Positions 1-13,200 of a stretch of DNA of 64,000 nt are shown piece by piece (the first letter of the stretch is position 1; each line of letters starts with the position of its first letter). The notes below the pieces were generated by a model that saw only the letters and a program-made list of their open reading frames with translations, was not told where the DNA came from and searched no databases. The translations under genes and the position numbers were made by a program. The DNA comes from Budorcas taxicolor (lineage: Eukaryota; Chordata; Mammalia; Artiodactyla; Bovidae): contig NC_068910.1 of the NCBI RefSeq assembly GCF_023091745.1, positions 7,352,272 through 7,416,271 of the forward strand, given 5' to 3'.

Positions 1-179
1 CTCGTGAGTCACTTATTCACTTATCCACCCCTTTTCTTCCACCTCCAAATCACTGACTGTTGTGTATTTTTACTGCTTCTGATGGTTACCCTTATGATTT
101 TACATCATGCTCAATTTCTATTTATTGACCCATTAATTTTAGCGAGTGATTCTAGATTCTCCACTATGTAAGACTGGAA

Positions 180-350
180 GGGCTTCCCTTGTAATCAGCT
201 GGTAAAGAACCCTCCTGCAACGCGGGAGACCTGGGTTTGATCCCTGGGTTGGGAAGATCTCCTGGCGAAGGGAACGGCTACCCTCTCCAGTATTCTGGCC
301 TGGAGAATTCCATGGTCCACAAAGAGTTGGACACGACTGAGCGAGTTCCA
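180..350 (+). mobile_element. Bov-tA SINE
   Basis: Begins gggcttccct, contains the tRNA-derived box (gggtttgatccctgggttggg) and ends with the Bov-A motif acacgactgagcga. Ruminant-specific, LINE-mobilised SINE. Confidence 0.9.
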
Positions 351-2857
351 CGTTCATGCTTTTCACGTACGATAGGAAGGCAATACTCCTTTACTCCCCT
401 CTTCTCTCGCTTCTATTCCCATACCCTCTCTCGTCCATGTCACTTCTTTAACGCTGTCAAGGTTTACAGTACATGCATTCTGTTTAGTAAAGTTGTCCTC
501 AATGTTTTATCAGTAAGTTAATTCTGATCATTGAAAGCCAATGAACCAACAGTATTTAAAGTACAAAGATGATGTAAATATGATTCCCAACAGAAGCCAC
601 TATTATGTTGAATTCTGCAGAGGGGAATGTTCCAAGATCAAGGTCAAGTGGGGTTTCTTTTCTTGAACTTCACCAACTATATACACAAAAACATGATACT
701 TTCTGGTGAGTTTTATACTTGGGCCATGAGAGTCTCTATCAACTACCTCTCCCTATATTTCTCTCCATATATTTTTACAACTTCCTGTTTCTGAAACCTT
801 TAGTTGATTGACAATAAAAGCATATGTCTCCTTTGTAATACAGCTAGTTTTAATCATATCGCTTATTGCACGCTCCAGACTCTACTGACTTTTGACTAGG
901 CCAGTTGCACATCTGGGGTGGAGTTTCTTTTCATCGCATTTCTAGTTTGGTTTTATGGGTTTTAGTTTTCATATCTTTCTCTTTATTGGGCAGTACATCA
1001 TCAGATAATTTTCTTTTCAGAAGGTGTCTGGGAGTCTGAGTTCCTGCATGCTTTTCTCCTCCACACTGGATCAATAATTTGATAACGCATCAAATTCTAG
1101 GTACAAAATTATTTCTTTGATCTTTGAAGGTGACTGCTCCATCTTCAAGCACTGGTGTTGCAGATGAGAAGGATGTTAATCATCTTACATTTCTGTTGGC
1201 TATGTGTCTCTGTCTGAGTGCATTTAGCGTTTCTTCTTATACATAGTACTCTGAAATTACATGAGATTATTTCTACGGATTTTTCTTTATTCATTATGCT
1301 TGGTACTTGGGATCTTTCAAACCGAAACCTCTTTCTCCCGTGCTGGGAGATATTCTTCAATTATTTATTTCCTCCTCTCCATTTTCACTCTTCCCCTTTT
1401 CTGAAACTCTTGTTACGTAAACATTTGCCCATCTGAATTGACCTTTTGTGTATTTTTTCAAGTTATCCACTTGTCAATTTACTCTCTATTCTGCAAGATC
1501 TTCTAAACTTTATAGCGTAGTCTATTGTTTGAATTTTTTCTATTCCATGCACTATAATTATTAAAAATATAGTTCACAAGTGATTTAAAACAAACTCTTT
1601 CCTAGTTTCCAGCTGCTCCTTTTTAGAAGACTGCTGTTGGCTTATGGATGCATACCCTTGATTTCTCATGAGGATAAGTCCAGTTTAGGGTTTTCTTTCT
1701 GTTCTCATTCCTCAGGCCCTCCTCCTCCAGGCTCATTTGTTCTAATTACCTGGCCCAGTCCTTCCTTTTCATTGTTCTGTGTGAATAGGGCCCATCCCTA
1801 TTTATTTGCACCAGGCTGGGTGTTACTTGAGGTGACTGGGGAGCATTTCCTCTTCTCTGAACAAGAAGGCTGATGGTGAGCATTCTGGGTGTGGAAGGGG
1901 AACTGGGGGGCTTCATGTTCATCTGGGAGAGCGGGGAGAAGGCAAGCGGGCTCCACCCTACTGTGAGCCCTAGCCGCTCCCTGTCAGCTTTCATTTATTT
2001 GGAAAAATGATTTATCCAGCTTCACCTTTGTGGTACAAACTGCCACTTCTGGTCCACAGCGTTGGTGCTCAGTGGGGCGGGGAGGGCAGTTCCCAAAGCA
2101 TTTTAGGTGCTTTCCATCAGTCACCTCCTTTTACACACACTCTGGTCTGTGCACTTGTCAGCTCTGGGGGACTGATGAGAAAGCCCCATGCTACCCTGGT
2201 CACTAACGTTCACTCTGACAGCTGCTCCTGAAGTGCTATAAGCTCTGCCCTCCAAAATTCAGATTTTACAGACAGTATTCCACCCACTTGCCATCTTTAC
2301 AAATTCATCATCATTTGGTCTGCTGCCCTCTGCTCTATACAGTGTTGTGACTGTATCCATCCCTGGAACTCTTAATCTTATTTCCACAAGTTTTCAAGAG
2401 AGAGGGGGGATAAAGGTGGTTGGCTATCATCTTGAACTTAAAAAAGTCAACTATTACTTAAAATAAAATTTCTTTTAAATGAAGCTTAATTTCTTGGTTA
2501 TAAAGTGATATATATTCATGGTAGATAACCTGGTAAATATTTAAATAATCCAAATATCCACAACTGTCCTAAGCTTTGGGGTAAATTATATCCTAATGAC
2601 ATGATATGGTATAATATTGCATTTTACCAGCTCATTAACCTCCAGTTTTGTAACAACACAAACGTTCTTTCTCTTTATCATATTCTGTTCCAGTTATTTC
2701 TGGGTGTTTACAAGGGAAGGCTAAGAAAGAAGCATATCTCTGGAAAACATAGATAGGACACAACGTGGTTTAATAATGTATTATTTATAATATTGAAAAT
2801 TTGGGAAAATATACAGCAATAAGAAAATAAGTACATTATGTCAACAAATACTTCCCA
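351..2857. other. Intergenic, no recognised gene
   Basis: AT-rich non-coding sequence. Reading frames are short and lack any recognisable domain. Parts may be decayed L1 or L2 but I cannot assign them. Confidence 0.6.
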
Positions 2858-2864
2858 AACAAAT

Positions 2865-3083
2865 GGGGGCTTCCCTGGTGGCTCAGTGGTAAAAAATCTG
2901 CCTGCCAGTGCAGGAGATGAGAGTTCGATCCCTGGGTTGGGAAGATCCCCTGGAGAAGGAAATAGTAGCCCACTCCAGTATTTTTGCCTGGGAAATCCCA
3001 TGGACAGAGGAGCCTGGTGGGCTATAGTCCATCGGGTTGCCAAAGAGCCAGACACGACTGATCAACTAAAACCAACCAACAAC
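2865..3083 (+). mobile_element. Bov-tA SINE with target-site duplication
   Basis: Starts gggggcttccctggtgg and ends in an aac-rich tail. Flanked by the 7-base direct repeat aacaaat at 2858-2864 and 3084-3090, the expected footprint of LINE-mediated insertion. Confidence 0.88.
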
Positions 3084-3150
3084 AACAAATACCATACAGT
3101 TTTCAAAAGTGATATATGTGGGCCGTTGTTAATCATGTGGGGTCATTTTT

Positions 3151-3362
3151 AAGGTGAAATACTCAGTGAGATAAAGGACATAAAATTGTATATATCACAT
3201 GATTTTGATGATATAACACATAACTATTCATATTAATTAGTGTTATCAGTGAGAGAAAGGTGAACTACTCAGTGAGATAAAGGACATAAAATTGTATATA
3301 TCACATGATTTTGATGATATAACACATAACTATTCATATTAATTAGTGTTATCAGTGAGAGA
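3151..3362. repeat. 106-bp tandem duplication, two near-identical copies
   Basis: Unit 3151-3256 is repeated at 3257-3362. The copies differ only at the start (gaaatactc against gaactactc) and are otherwise identical over about 96 bases, so the duplication is recent or gene-converted. Confidence 0.95.
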
Positions 3363-6300
3363 AGAGGTTATAAGCAGTGCTGTTTTCTTCTTTATACTTG
3401 CAACGAGTTTGTTTTTCGTCTTTTGGTACGTTGGTAGAAAGGGTTTCTACTCTGGCAGCTGTCCTTCCCCATCCACTTCTTTGAAACTGGGGATTTAAGT
3501 AATACTTTTCAGAATCTGTCCACTCAGCTTTCAGTCCACATCCGCCTGCTCCCCACCCATTTCCCATTCACACTGGTTCTGGGGGAAGGCAATCTCTGGG
3601 GTCAAGAATTTTCTAGTTCTGCTTTTGAGAGCACTTCGCAAAGCAGTGCATCTTGCGACATTTGCTCCTTTATTGGTTTGATATCTGCTGGTGTACCTCT
3701 GTTTTGTCTTAAAAAAAAAAAAACCCAAAAAACCACAAACACAAAACTTTGGTGGTTATTACATTTGTTGGGGAGGGAGAATTTCAGGTCCGTTGCTACT
3801 CCCACATCTTCCCTGGCCTCCTCATGTAATTAATACACAGGCAAGCCACAGCAGCTCTCACTGATTTCATCCTTTCAGTGAAAAGAGATCCCTGTTTTCT
3901 CAGCTTTATATTATTTGGTTCTGTTTTTAATAGCTGTTTACATAAATGTATTGGCTTGAATGGGGTCCTGATTTGACCTACAGTCAAATACTCCTTAAAG
4001 TACTAGAAGGTCAGTGAGGAGGATATTAATCAGTTTTCTCTCTACTCTGATATGGCCTGTTGGGTTGGCCTACAGTGTTCCTCTGCCTCAGACTTGCTCT
4101 TGCTTTGGGTCCAAAAGATGGCACGGTCTATTTCCAGTTCTGGGAAGGAAGTGATGAAATGGAATAATGAGGACATCCATTTTGTTGCCTGGAGACCTGG
4201 GTTCTGATCTCCCCTATTGACAATTGTGCAACCTGAGGTAAGTGAAATCCTCAGTTTCCTCTTCTGGGGCAGGAGAGGATGTAAAGGGGAAGAATTTGAA
4301 GGCCTTAGTTTGTTTAGTATGGTTTCATTAATAATGGAAATAGCAACCACCGTTCATGAGAACCATGTATGTATCTGAGCTGGAAACAATTTCTAATCTT
4401 GGGGTCACTGCCACCAAGGGAATGATTTTGCCTGGAATATGGATAGGGAACTCAAATCAGAAGCATGGAAGAAGGAGGCCCAGATTAGAGGATATGATAT
4501 GATTTTTCTATAAATATGAACTGCTGTTAAACAAATCAATAGGACTTGTTCTGATTAGCTATAGCTGTGTAACAAGCCACCCCCAACAGTGGCTTAAAGC
4601 AAAACCAACCTGCAGGTGATGGGGCTCAGCAGGGCAGTTTTTGTTCTGTTGGGGGCTGGAGAAAGACAGTGCCTGGGGCAATGGTTATTGTGAAGCCTTC
4701 TTCACTCATATGACTACAGCCTTGGCTTAGAAGACTCGAACAGATGGAGCTCAATCTATTCATGTATCCATGTATAGATCTATTCACCCCTCTAGTCTCT
4801 CCAAGAGGGCTCCCCAGACGGGCTTCAGAGTAGCCAGACGCCTTACAGCTGGAACCCTGGAGTGAGTGTCTTAAAGAGACACTGGCAGAAGCTGCACAAT
4901 CTTTTCTAATCTGACTTTAAAAGTCACACAGCATCACTCCTCCCATGTTCTATTCATTAAGGCAGCCACTGGGCCTGTCCAAGTTCAAGAAGAGAGGACC
5001 CAGACTCCACTCCTTAATGTGAGGTGTGTCAAAAAATTCACAAGCATGTTTCAAAATCATCACAAGATGCAAGGAAGAATTAATATCAGTATTAAATATT
5101 TACAAAATGAAACCAAACTCTGATAGTCGCATGACTGCCTGTCTCACAAAGTGTGCAGAGGTGTCCTGCCCGGAGTCCCCTGGCCTAAGTAGAAACCTCT
5201 CATCTATACTGGAGAGGGCAACTAGGAGCCAGAAGACGGGTTCAGGTTCCAGTTCTGTTCTGTTGAGCTGTGCAACCCCTGGACATATCCCTTTAGCTTA
5301 CTGGCCTTGCTTCCCCTGCATATGTTGAAGAGTTGTGTTGAGGCTCTTCTGAGAATATGCTTTGTAACAGCAAAATGTTCCACAGAGCCAGAGATAAACT
5401 CCCCACTCCTGTTTCTTGGCTTTTGTGAACACTGATGAGCCACAGGCCTTGAGAAGCCCCAATCACATCAAAGCCTAGACCTCTGGGAATCTTCTGCCTG
5501 CTCTGTGTGAGAACTGTTGTTTCTTCTCTGTAGCCCCAATTCTACTTCACTTTTGTTCTATCGACAAAAGTGGCCTGTTTACTGGGTTCTTCTTGGTGGG
5601 ATGGAGAACATGGCATCCATGCCACACATTTGACCAAAGGTATATGTGACTGATTGTAATCACCTCTGCATAATCTTTATGTGATCATTTCTCCAGTGCA
5701 GAGGGAAGATCTTCCCTACACCTGACAGCATAAGGCTGGATTCAAGGGGTGAAGTGGACAGCGCTTTGGGACCCACTGAATTTGTGCTGCGCTTAAGGTC
5801 TAGTCGCAGAAAGCCTAATGTGAAATGGACAGAGGAGAAATTCTTCACTAACTCTTTGAATTTAGACTTCCAACAAAGACTTGCTATTATTTTAAGGGGC
5901 CGAGTTTGCTTCTTCTAAAATCATTAAAAATTGTCAATTCAATTTACTGACTACCTACTCTGGACAGAAATGCTGCCAAATGGCGAACAGTTCAGTCTCT
6001 CAGTGCTCCTTCTTTAGTAGAGGGATATAGAAGGCCGGCTGCATGCAGGACCTGTGATTTTACAAGGGAGGAATAACATATGACTGACTTATGAAACTGT
6101 CTGAAAGTGGAGGGGCACGGTTATGCAAGTTTTAAGTTTAATTTGACCTTCGTCATCCATTGTCCTGTTACCATGCACTGTCACACATACCTACACTGGT
6201 GAATTTTAAATTGGCTCCATATTGATGGAAAGTCATTTGGCATACATATGAAAACCCTAAAATATGTAAATACTATAACCCAGAAATTCCAGTTATCCTA

Positions 6301-6404
6301 AGGAAAAATCACAGATGGTCATCTGCAGTGATACTTAGAAGAGAAACTCTGACTCTTAAACATTCAGCTCTACATGACTTTGAATAAAGCAAGAACAGTT
6401 AACG
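3363..6404. other. Intergenic, no recognised gene
   Basis: Unique-looking sequence with an A-run at about 3710-3723, a probable minus-strand MIR remnant near 4200-4330 and an old interspersed-repeat remnant near 4550-4700 (tgtaacaagccacccc, gtggcttaaa). No coding region can be supported. Confidence 0.55.
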
Positions 6405-6602
6405 TCTGTATAGTGCTTATATGCTTATATGGTACTATACATATTTTCACTATTCACGGAACCCAGTGAGGATTAACCCCATTTTATAGGTAAGGAAAGT
6501 AGGGCTCAGAGAAGTTGATTTTCTTAAGGTCACCGGGCCAGGATTTCAACACAGGTGGTTCAACTGGACAGCCCACAGTTTTAATCATTGTTCTCTACTT
6601 CC
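6405..6602 (+). mobile_element. MIR SINE
   Basis: Shows the MIR core order: ccccattttataggtaaggaaa, then a ctcagagaagtt segment, then ggtcaccgggccaggatttcaacacagg. Ancient mammalian tRNA-derived SINE, degenerate. Confidence 0.75.
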
Positions 6603-6704
6603 TCAAATAAACCACAGTCCATACACATCGAAAAGACATTATACACAGCCTCACACCATACACAAAAATAAACTCCAAATGGCTTAAAGATAAGTATAAG
6701 ACAG

Positions 6705-7010
6705 TCCATTCTGAAGGAGATCAGCCCTGGGATTTCTTTGGAAGGAATGATGCTAAAGCTGAAACTCCAGGACTTTGGCCACCTCATGCGAAGAGTTGAC
6801 TCATTGGAAAAGACTGATGCTGGGAGGGATTGGGGGCAGGAGAAGAAGGGGACGACCGAGGATGAGATGGCTGGATGGCATCACTGATTCGATGGATGCA
6901 AGTCTGAGTGAACTCCGGGAGTTGGTGATGGACAGGGAGGCCTGGTGTGCTGCGATTCATGGGGTCGCAAAGAGTCGGACACGACTGAGTGACTGAACTG
7001 AACTGAAGTG
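6705..7010 (+). mobile_element. BovB LINE 3' end inserted in L1
   Basis: 5'-truncated BovB carrying the C-terminal reverse-transcriptase protein tail (GGIGGRRRRGRPRMRWLDG, then GVAKSRTRLSD) and the 3' end actgaactgaactga. Target-site duplication ataagacag at 6696-6704 and 7011-7019. Confidence 0.93.
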
Positions 7011-7455
7011 ATAAGACAGGACACCATAAAAGTCTTAGATGAGAACACAGGCAAAACATTCTCTGACATAAATTGTACCACTGTTTTCTTAGGTTGGTCC
7101 CTTAAGGCAATAGAAATAAAAGCAAAAATAAACAAATGGAGCCTCGTCAAACTTAATACAGAAAAGAAAATCATTAAAAAAAAATGAAAAGACAACCTAT
7201 GGAATGGAAGAAAATATTTGCAATTGATGTGACTGACAAAGTCTTAATTTCCAAAATATACGTTTAGCTCATACAACTCAATAACACAGAACCAAACAAC
7301 TCAGTCAAGAAATAGGAAGAAGACGTAAGTAGGCATTTCTCCGAAGAAGACATACAGATGGCCAGTAAGCACATGAAAAGATGCTCAACATCACCAATTG
7401 TTAGAGATGCAAGTCACCTCCAACCGGTTCGAATGGCCATCATCGGAACTCTACA

Positions 7456-7670
7456 GGGACTTCTCTCATGGTCCAATAGTGAAGACCGTGTTCCCAACGT
7501 GGGTGACAAGGGTTCGATCACTGGTCAGTGAGCTAGATCCCACAAGCTGCAACTGAGAGTGTGCATGCCACAACTAAAGACCCCACAAGCCACACCCAAG
7601 ATCAAAGATCTTCCATAACTATGACCCAGTGCGATCAAATAAATAAATAAACGTTAAAAAAAAAAAACAG
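7456..7670 (+). mobile_element. CHR-type tRNA SINE inserted in L1
   Basis: tRNA-like head (gggacttctctcatgg, then gggttcgatcac), a body ccacaactaaagacccc and an aaataaataaataa tail with poly(A). The direct repeat tctaca flanks it at 7450-7455 and 7671-7676. Confidence 0.8.
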
Positions 7671-8439
7671 TCTACAAATAACAAATGCTAAAGAGGGTGT
7701 GCAGACAAGGAATCCTTCTACACTGCTGGTGGGAGTGCACATTGATGCAGCCACTATGGAAAACAATGTAGAAGTTCCTCAAAAAGCTAAAACTAACAGT
7801 TCCCATATGACCCTGCAATTCCACTTCTGAACACATAGGCAGACAAAACTCTAACTCGAAAAGATCCACGCACCCCAGTGTGCTGCGGCACTACTTACAA
7901 CAGCCAAGACGTGGAAGCAACCGAAACACCCGCTGACCAGTAAGTGGATGAAGAAGGTGACACGCACGTGTAATGGGATACTATTCAGCCTCGAAAAATG
8001 AAACAGTGCCGTTTGCAGCACCATGGGTGAACCTAGAGAGTATCATACTAAGTCAAGTAAGTCAGAACCAGAACAACAAGGACCATATGATATCACTTAT
8101 ATGTGGAATCCAAAACATACACATGAACACAAATATGAAACAAAAACAGACTCACAGATACAGAGAACAGACCGGTGGTGACCAAAAAGGACATGGGGGT
8201 GGGGCAGGGACAGTCTGGGGTTTGGGATTAGCAGATGCAAACTATTGCATACAGGGCAAATAAACAGCAAGGTCCTATAGCGCCGCACAGGGAACTATAT
8301 TTGATATACTGTGATAAACCATAATGGGGAAGAATATGGGAAAGAATGTATACATGTATATATAACAATTATTTTGCTATACAGTAGAAATTAAAACACT
8401 GTAACTCAACTATACCTCAATATAAAATTTAAAAAAATG

Positions 8440-9890
8440 ATGTTCTAGAAGAACACAGGAAAATGTAGATAAGATCAAAATGACAAAGCGGCTTACAGAG
8501 CAATACAGTCAGTCTGATTCTTACTTGTTTTAAGGTATATACAAAATGGACAAGAGAAAGCATAGGAAACTGTCCATCAAGATGGAGGGATTGTGTTTTA
8601 ATTTTTTTCTTTCATAGATTTTCTATAATGATTGTTTCTTGCTTTTGAAGAAAAAAAATGTGAAGGATCACAGTCATTTAGTTATTCAGTTGAAATGGTG
8701 GGAGGTGGGGATGAGCAGGGGCAGTGGGGATCAGGGAGAGCAGGAAGGCTTCATGAAAGAGGGGGTGTTTGGGCCTTGGAATGGCACCAAATTCACTAGG
8801 TAAACAACTGAGGACATGATGGTGGCTCTCTGCTGCTCTGCAACCCTCTTTTGCTTAGGGGCATGGAGTCACAGCCTCCTCTTAGAATCCTTCTTGCAGT
8901 CTCTTTGCTGCCATGCCGGCATCCTTTCTCTTGGGGAGGGGTGTGGAATGCAGTGGTGGTTTCCATGGTGCTGTTCCAGAGAGAATGAGTCGTCCTGCTC
9001 AGGCCACACTGCCTCCATGACACCCCTGACTTGAGGCGGGGATGGGGTTCTGTGGAAAATGCCTGCGGTTTGCAGAAGCAACTCTGGAAACATCTGTAAT
9101 CTTCCATTGCTGGAAATGCCTGTGCTTCACGCAGAGGTGGGATGGTTTAGGTGTTAAAAGCGGGCCCCGCTACGAGTACTCTGAGACCACAGAAAGAGAA
9201 CCCCCCAGGGGCACATGGAGTGGCCGTTTCAGGGCTGGCCCTGTGATGAGAGTCGGCTGCACACTTCCCCTGTGTGCTGAGTCCCTACAATCTCAGGGGC
9301 TCTGGACCCCATAGAGAACTTCAGACATCATTCACAGAGATGAGAACAAGCTGTATCTGGCAGGTTCACCGAACAAACATCCCCTCTAATTGAACGAAAG
9401 GCATCCAATCACTCCAGCAGGAAAGCAATCTCTCAGGTCTGGAAAAAATTCCCTCTGTGTCATCCATTGGTCACCACCAGCTCCCTAATCATTTCCTTTT
9501 GGAAACTGACTGTGGAATCTCCCGCAGAATTTAGGGAAGAAGACCCAAGCCTCACCCAGTTCTTAGTGCCTTGCCATCACCTATGTAAGGGAAAATTTTA
9601 AAACTCAGCTTTCCTCGTGGCCAAGAAAGCAAAGAAACTTCCTCCCTTGCTTTGATGCATGAGAAGCCTGATGTTGGTGAATCCTCTGTCCCTTAAGATG
9701 GAACTTAAGTATCTGTAAGAGCTAAGGAAAGCCTTTTGCAGCTTTAAAACCCAGGAATGTTGTTTAAGTGCTCAATGTTTTTGAGATCTCTTTGAAGGAT
9801 AAACACCAAGTAAAACAGCTCCCCTATCTCTTTGTCACCATGGAGTTCAGTCTGGGCACCTGCTCTAAGCTGTACCTGTCAGCTTGTCAC
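8440..9890. other. Intergenic, no recognised gene
   Basis: Mixed AT-rich then GC-richer sequence. The overlapping frames around 8800-9300 on both strands have no recognisable domain and look like chance openings. Confidence 0.55.
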
Positions 9891-10205
9891 GGTGAAGTGA
9901 AAGTCGCTCAGTCGTGTCTGACTCTTTGCGACCCCATGGACTTTACATTCCATGGAATTCTCCAGGCTAGAATACTGGAGTGGGTAGCCTTTCCCTTCTC
10001 CAGGGGATTTTCCCAACCCAGGGATTGAACCCAGGTCTCCTGCATTGTGGGTGGATTCTTTACCAGCTGAGCCACAAGCAAAGCCCAAGAATGCTGGAGT
10101 GGGTAGCCTATCCCTTCTCCAGTGGATCTTCTGGACCCAGGAATCAAACCAGGGTCTCCTGCATTGCAGGCGGATTCTTTACCAACTGAACTATTAGGGA
10201 ATCCT
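9891..10205 (-). mobile_element. Bov-tA SINE with internal 119-bp duplication
   Basis: Reverse-orientation Bov-tA (gtcgctcagtcgtgtctgac at its left end). The tRNA-related half occurs twice with a period of 119 bases (near 9970 and near 10089). The pair shares one 9-base target-site duplication, gcttgtcac (9882-9890 and 10206-10214), so it inserted or evolved as one unit. Confidence 0.88.
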
Positions 10206-10214
10206 GCTTGTCAC

Positions 10215-13200
10215 AGAGACAAAGGCAATTCAGATAGAGGCAGTTAGCTAGCACAGCGGCCCCTGCCTCCCAGTTAGCAGGTGAGCTTGGGTGAAGTATG
10301 AGAGAATGCCCAGCAAATGGTGCTGCCCGGTCCTCCCACTGTACGACAAGCTGCCATCCGTCTTAGGCACAAGTTCACAATGGGTTGTAGTCACTAGGTA
10401 GTACCAGAATGAGAAGCTTTCCTTCTGCCTTTCTAATCTCATCAGTGGGTGCCTGTGACACATTCTGTAATCTGGTTTAACACTTATTCGATAGGAAGCC
10501 TGTGTTCTTTCCTTTCCACGTATGTGGAGAGGATTCTCTGGGCTGGCAGGAGGTCTAATTTTCCCCAGTATCTGTGAGCAGCCGATTTGCAGCTGGTTCA
10601 AAGGCTGTCCATGGCCTGGTGCTAGTTACCCTGGCTTGTGGGCAACCCTCCAGTGCAGCGTGCTTCATGCCTCAGGACACCTTCACTGAGGAATAAACAG
10701 TTCCCTTTCTCTGTTGGCTGTCCCCTAGGGCAGCCCTAAGCCACACCTTCGCAGTGCCACAGGGATAGGACGGTGGCCCTTGTCCCAGCAGACCCTCCCC
10801 GAAAGGCTGGCAGCTCTGGGGTGAGTTTAGTAACCAGGCTCGTCTCCCGTCTTACAGGCCTGCCACACAGTGCTTCCAGGCCTTTCTGGCCAGGGCTGTC
10901 CAAGGCCGAGATGCTGCCAGATTTATCACCAGTGCTAGGGCATCTGTGCCAATGGGGCCCTGACATACATCAGCAAGGCACCAGCCTGCCCTCCCACTTG
11001 GAGAGCTGGGCCAGCGGGTGGCAAGGAGGTGTGCTTTGTGGTACCCTCCACTTTGGCAGGAAGATCCTGTGCCTGGCTGGGTAAGGAGACCACACCAGCG
11101 CTCAGCTGTCGACTCTGCTGGCCCTTCAAAGGCAGAGGTGATTCACTCTCCAAGACGTTCTCTGAGCCCAAACCTGGCTCTTTCCAGGATGTTGGCTGGC
11201 GTGGTGAGTAAACGAGAATGGAGGGCAGGCGACACAGGCTCTGGAAGATTCTGGGCCCCTCTTCTTCTCTCGCTGTTGTTCTCTTTCTCTCTTTTCCTCT
11301 GTGGGCGTAATCCAGAGAGAAACCAGGGCTTAGTTTTCCTTTGGGCCATTTTGACACAGCTTCTTGCTGCCCACGGAGGTGCACTGTGTTAACATCCCTA
11401 AGAAATCCTAGCCCCCTCTTTTCATCCTGTTCAGGGCTGTAAGCCTCTAGGATAACTCATTACATGGTCTGACCCCAAATCATTCATATGTGGCCTTGGA
11501 GGGGGCCACGGGGAGAGGTCTGTGTTTTGGTCACATGCCAAGTCATATGCAAAGATGAGGATGCATTCTTGAGGACAGATTCAGAAAAAAAAAAAAAAAA
11601 TTGTCACCCCCTCAGTCTGTTCTTAAACTTAGCTCCTTCTCACTTTCTCATGAAGACAGAACATATCGATTTCTTCTCTTCTCTAAAAAAAAAAAAGAAA
11701 AAGGACTTCCTCTCAAGATTCTGGTGATTGGTTTGAGGATCCTTTTGGAGTGAGAAGAATTAAGGTGAAGAAACACAATTTCAAGGGCACACCTTATTAA
11801 ACACAATAGATATACCCCAGAATAACGATTTCTGTGCGGGCAATTCCTTTGCAAATGCAGGAGGTAGGCTCTACTATGAAGTCTCGTAATACGCCTGCTT
11901 GAGAGGAAAGCATCCAAGGATAATGGGATCGCTGATCCAACCACTTCCCCATTTTGAAAGCTGAGCTGAAGTTTACAACCTGGATGCTCCTCTTCAGCGC
12001 TTTAAAAAAATACTGTGTTTTGCTGCAGCATCCTGAGCTACCTGTGATGATAAAAGTAACGCATGCTCAAAGTATCGTTTTTTATACAGAAGCTTTTTGT
12101 TTGAGTGTATTCAAATGTATCCGCCTTTTCCTTTATGATTTGCATTTCCTTTACACATTGTATTTCTTGTGGCAGCCTGCATAACGGCCGCACTGTTTTT
12201 GATCCGACTGCCCTCCCTCTGTGCAGTGGGTCTCTGCAGCCCCTCCTGTTAGGAGGTGCACTGCCTCCATCCTTCCTCAGTCTCACTGCTTGCTCCGGCC
12301 AAGGGAACGCAGTGGAAGCGATGCTGTGGCAGTGGTGAGCGCAGAGGGCGGCTCTCTCTAGCAGTTCCGCCCGCCGCCATGGAAATGAACCCCAGCTGGC
12401 CTCCTGGATGATGAGATCATATGGCCCCGACACCCGTGTCCCCAACCAATTGCCGGTTTCCAGTTAACTGGCAGCTGGCCATAGTTCACGAGTGAGCCCT
12501 GCAAGGACCATAAGCACTGTCCAGATAAAGCCGGTCTGAACGGCCAACCCACAGAATCATCAACAACAAAAGATGGGTGTTTCAAGCCATTAAGTCTGGG
12601 ACTGGTTGTTTAGGCAGAAATCTTTAAGTAAAACATGTCTTGCTGAAGAGAGTCTTTTTGGTCTTGAGATCCTAAAGGGAATTCTATAATTCTTTTCTCA
12701 AAGTTTCTTCAGTTTGCTTTTCACACTAATGTACCATACTCAATCTGGAATTATTTTTCTGTATGAGGTAAAGACCTAATCTATATCTGCTCATTGCTTC
12801 CTATATTTTTGAATGCTTGAAATATTTCATAATAAATATTAAAGTCATTTAAAAACACTACTGGAAATTTAGAGAAATACAACAAAAATAAACTCAAAAC
12901 TTCACCAATAGTAACAGAACTTAGCAATAACCATTTTTAATGTTATGAGGTATTTTCTTCTGATCTTTTTTCAGAGGGGTAGGTGAAATAGATATCAAAC
13001 TGTTTGCCATTCTTTTTTCACTTTGCACTGCATCACATTTCCCTATGTCATTCAGTTCTCCAAAATAATTTTTAAGATCACATACAGTTCGTCATACGGG
13101 TATACTTTAATTTATTAACCAGGGACATATTGTTAGGCACTTGGGCTGTCTCCCACTGTTCAGTATGAATGTTAGTACAGCATCGAATATTCCTGTACAA

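Larger units (their letters stand above)
6640..8439 (+). mobile_element. L1 LINE 3' portion, interrupted twice
   Basis: Decayed L1 ORF2 C-terminal coding sequence and 3'UTR in sense orientation: caaaaataaac, then cagatggccagtaagcacatgaaaagatgctcaac, ending ctcaatataaaatttaaaaaaatg. It is broken by a BovB (6705-7010) and a CHR SINE (7456-7670), after which it resumes in register. Stops and frameshifts show it is inactive. Confidence 0.88.
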
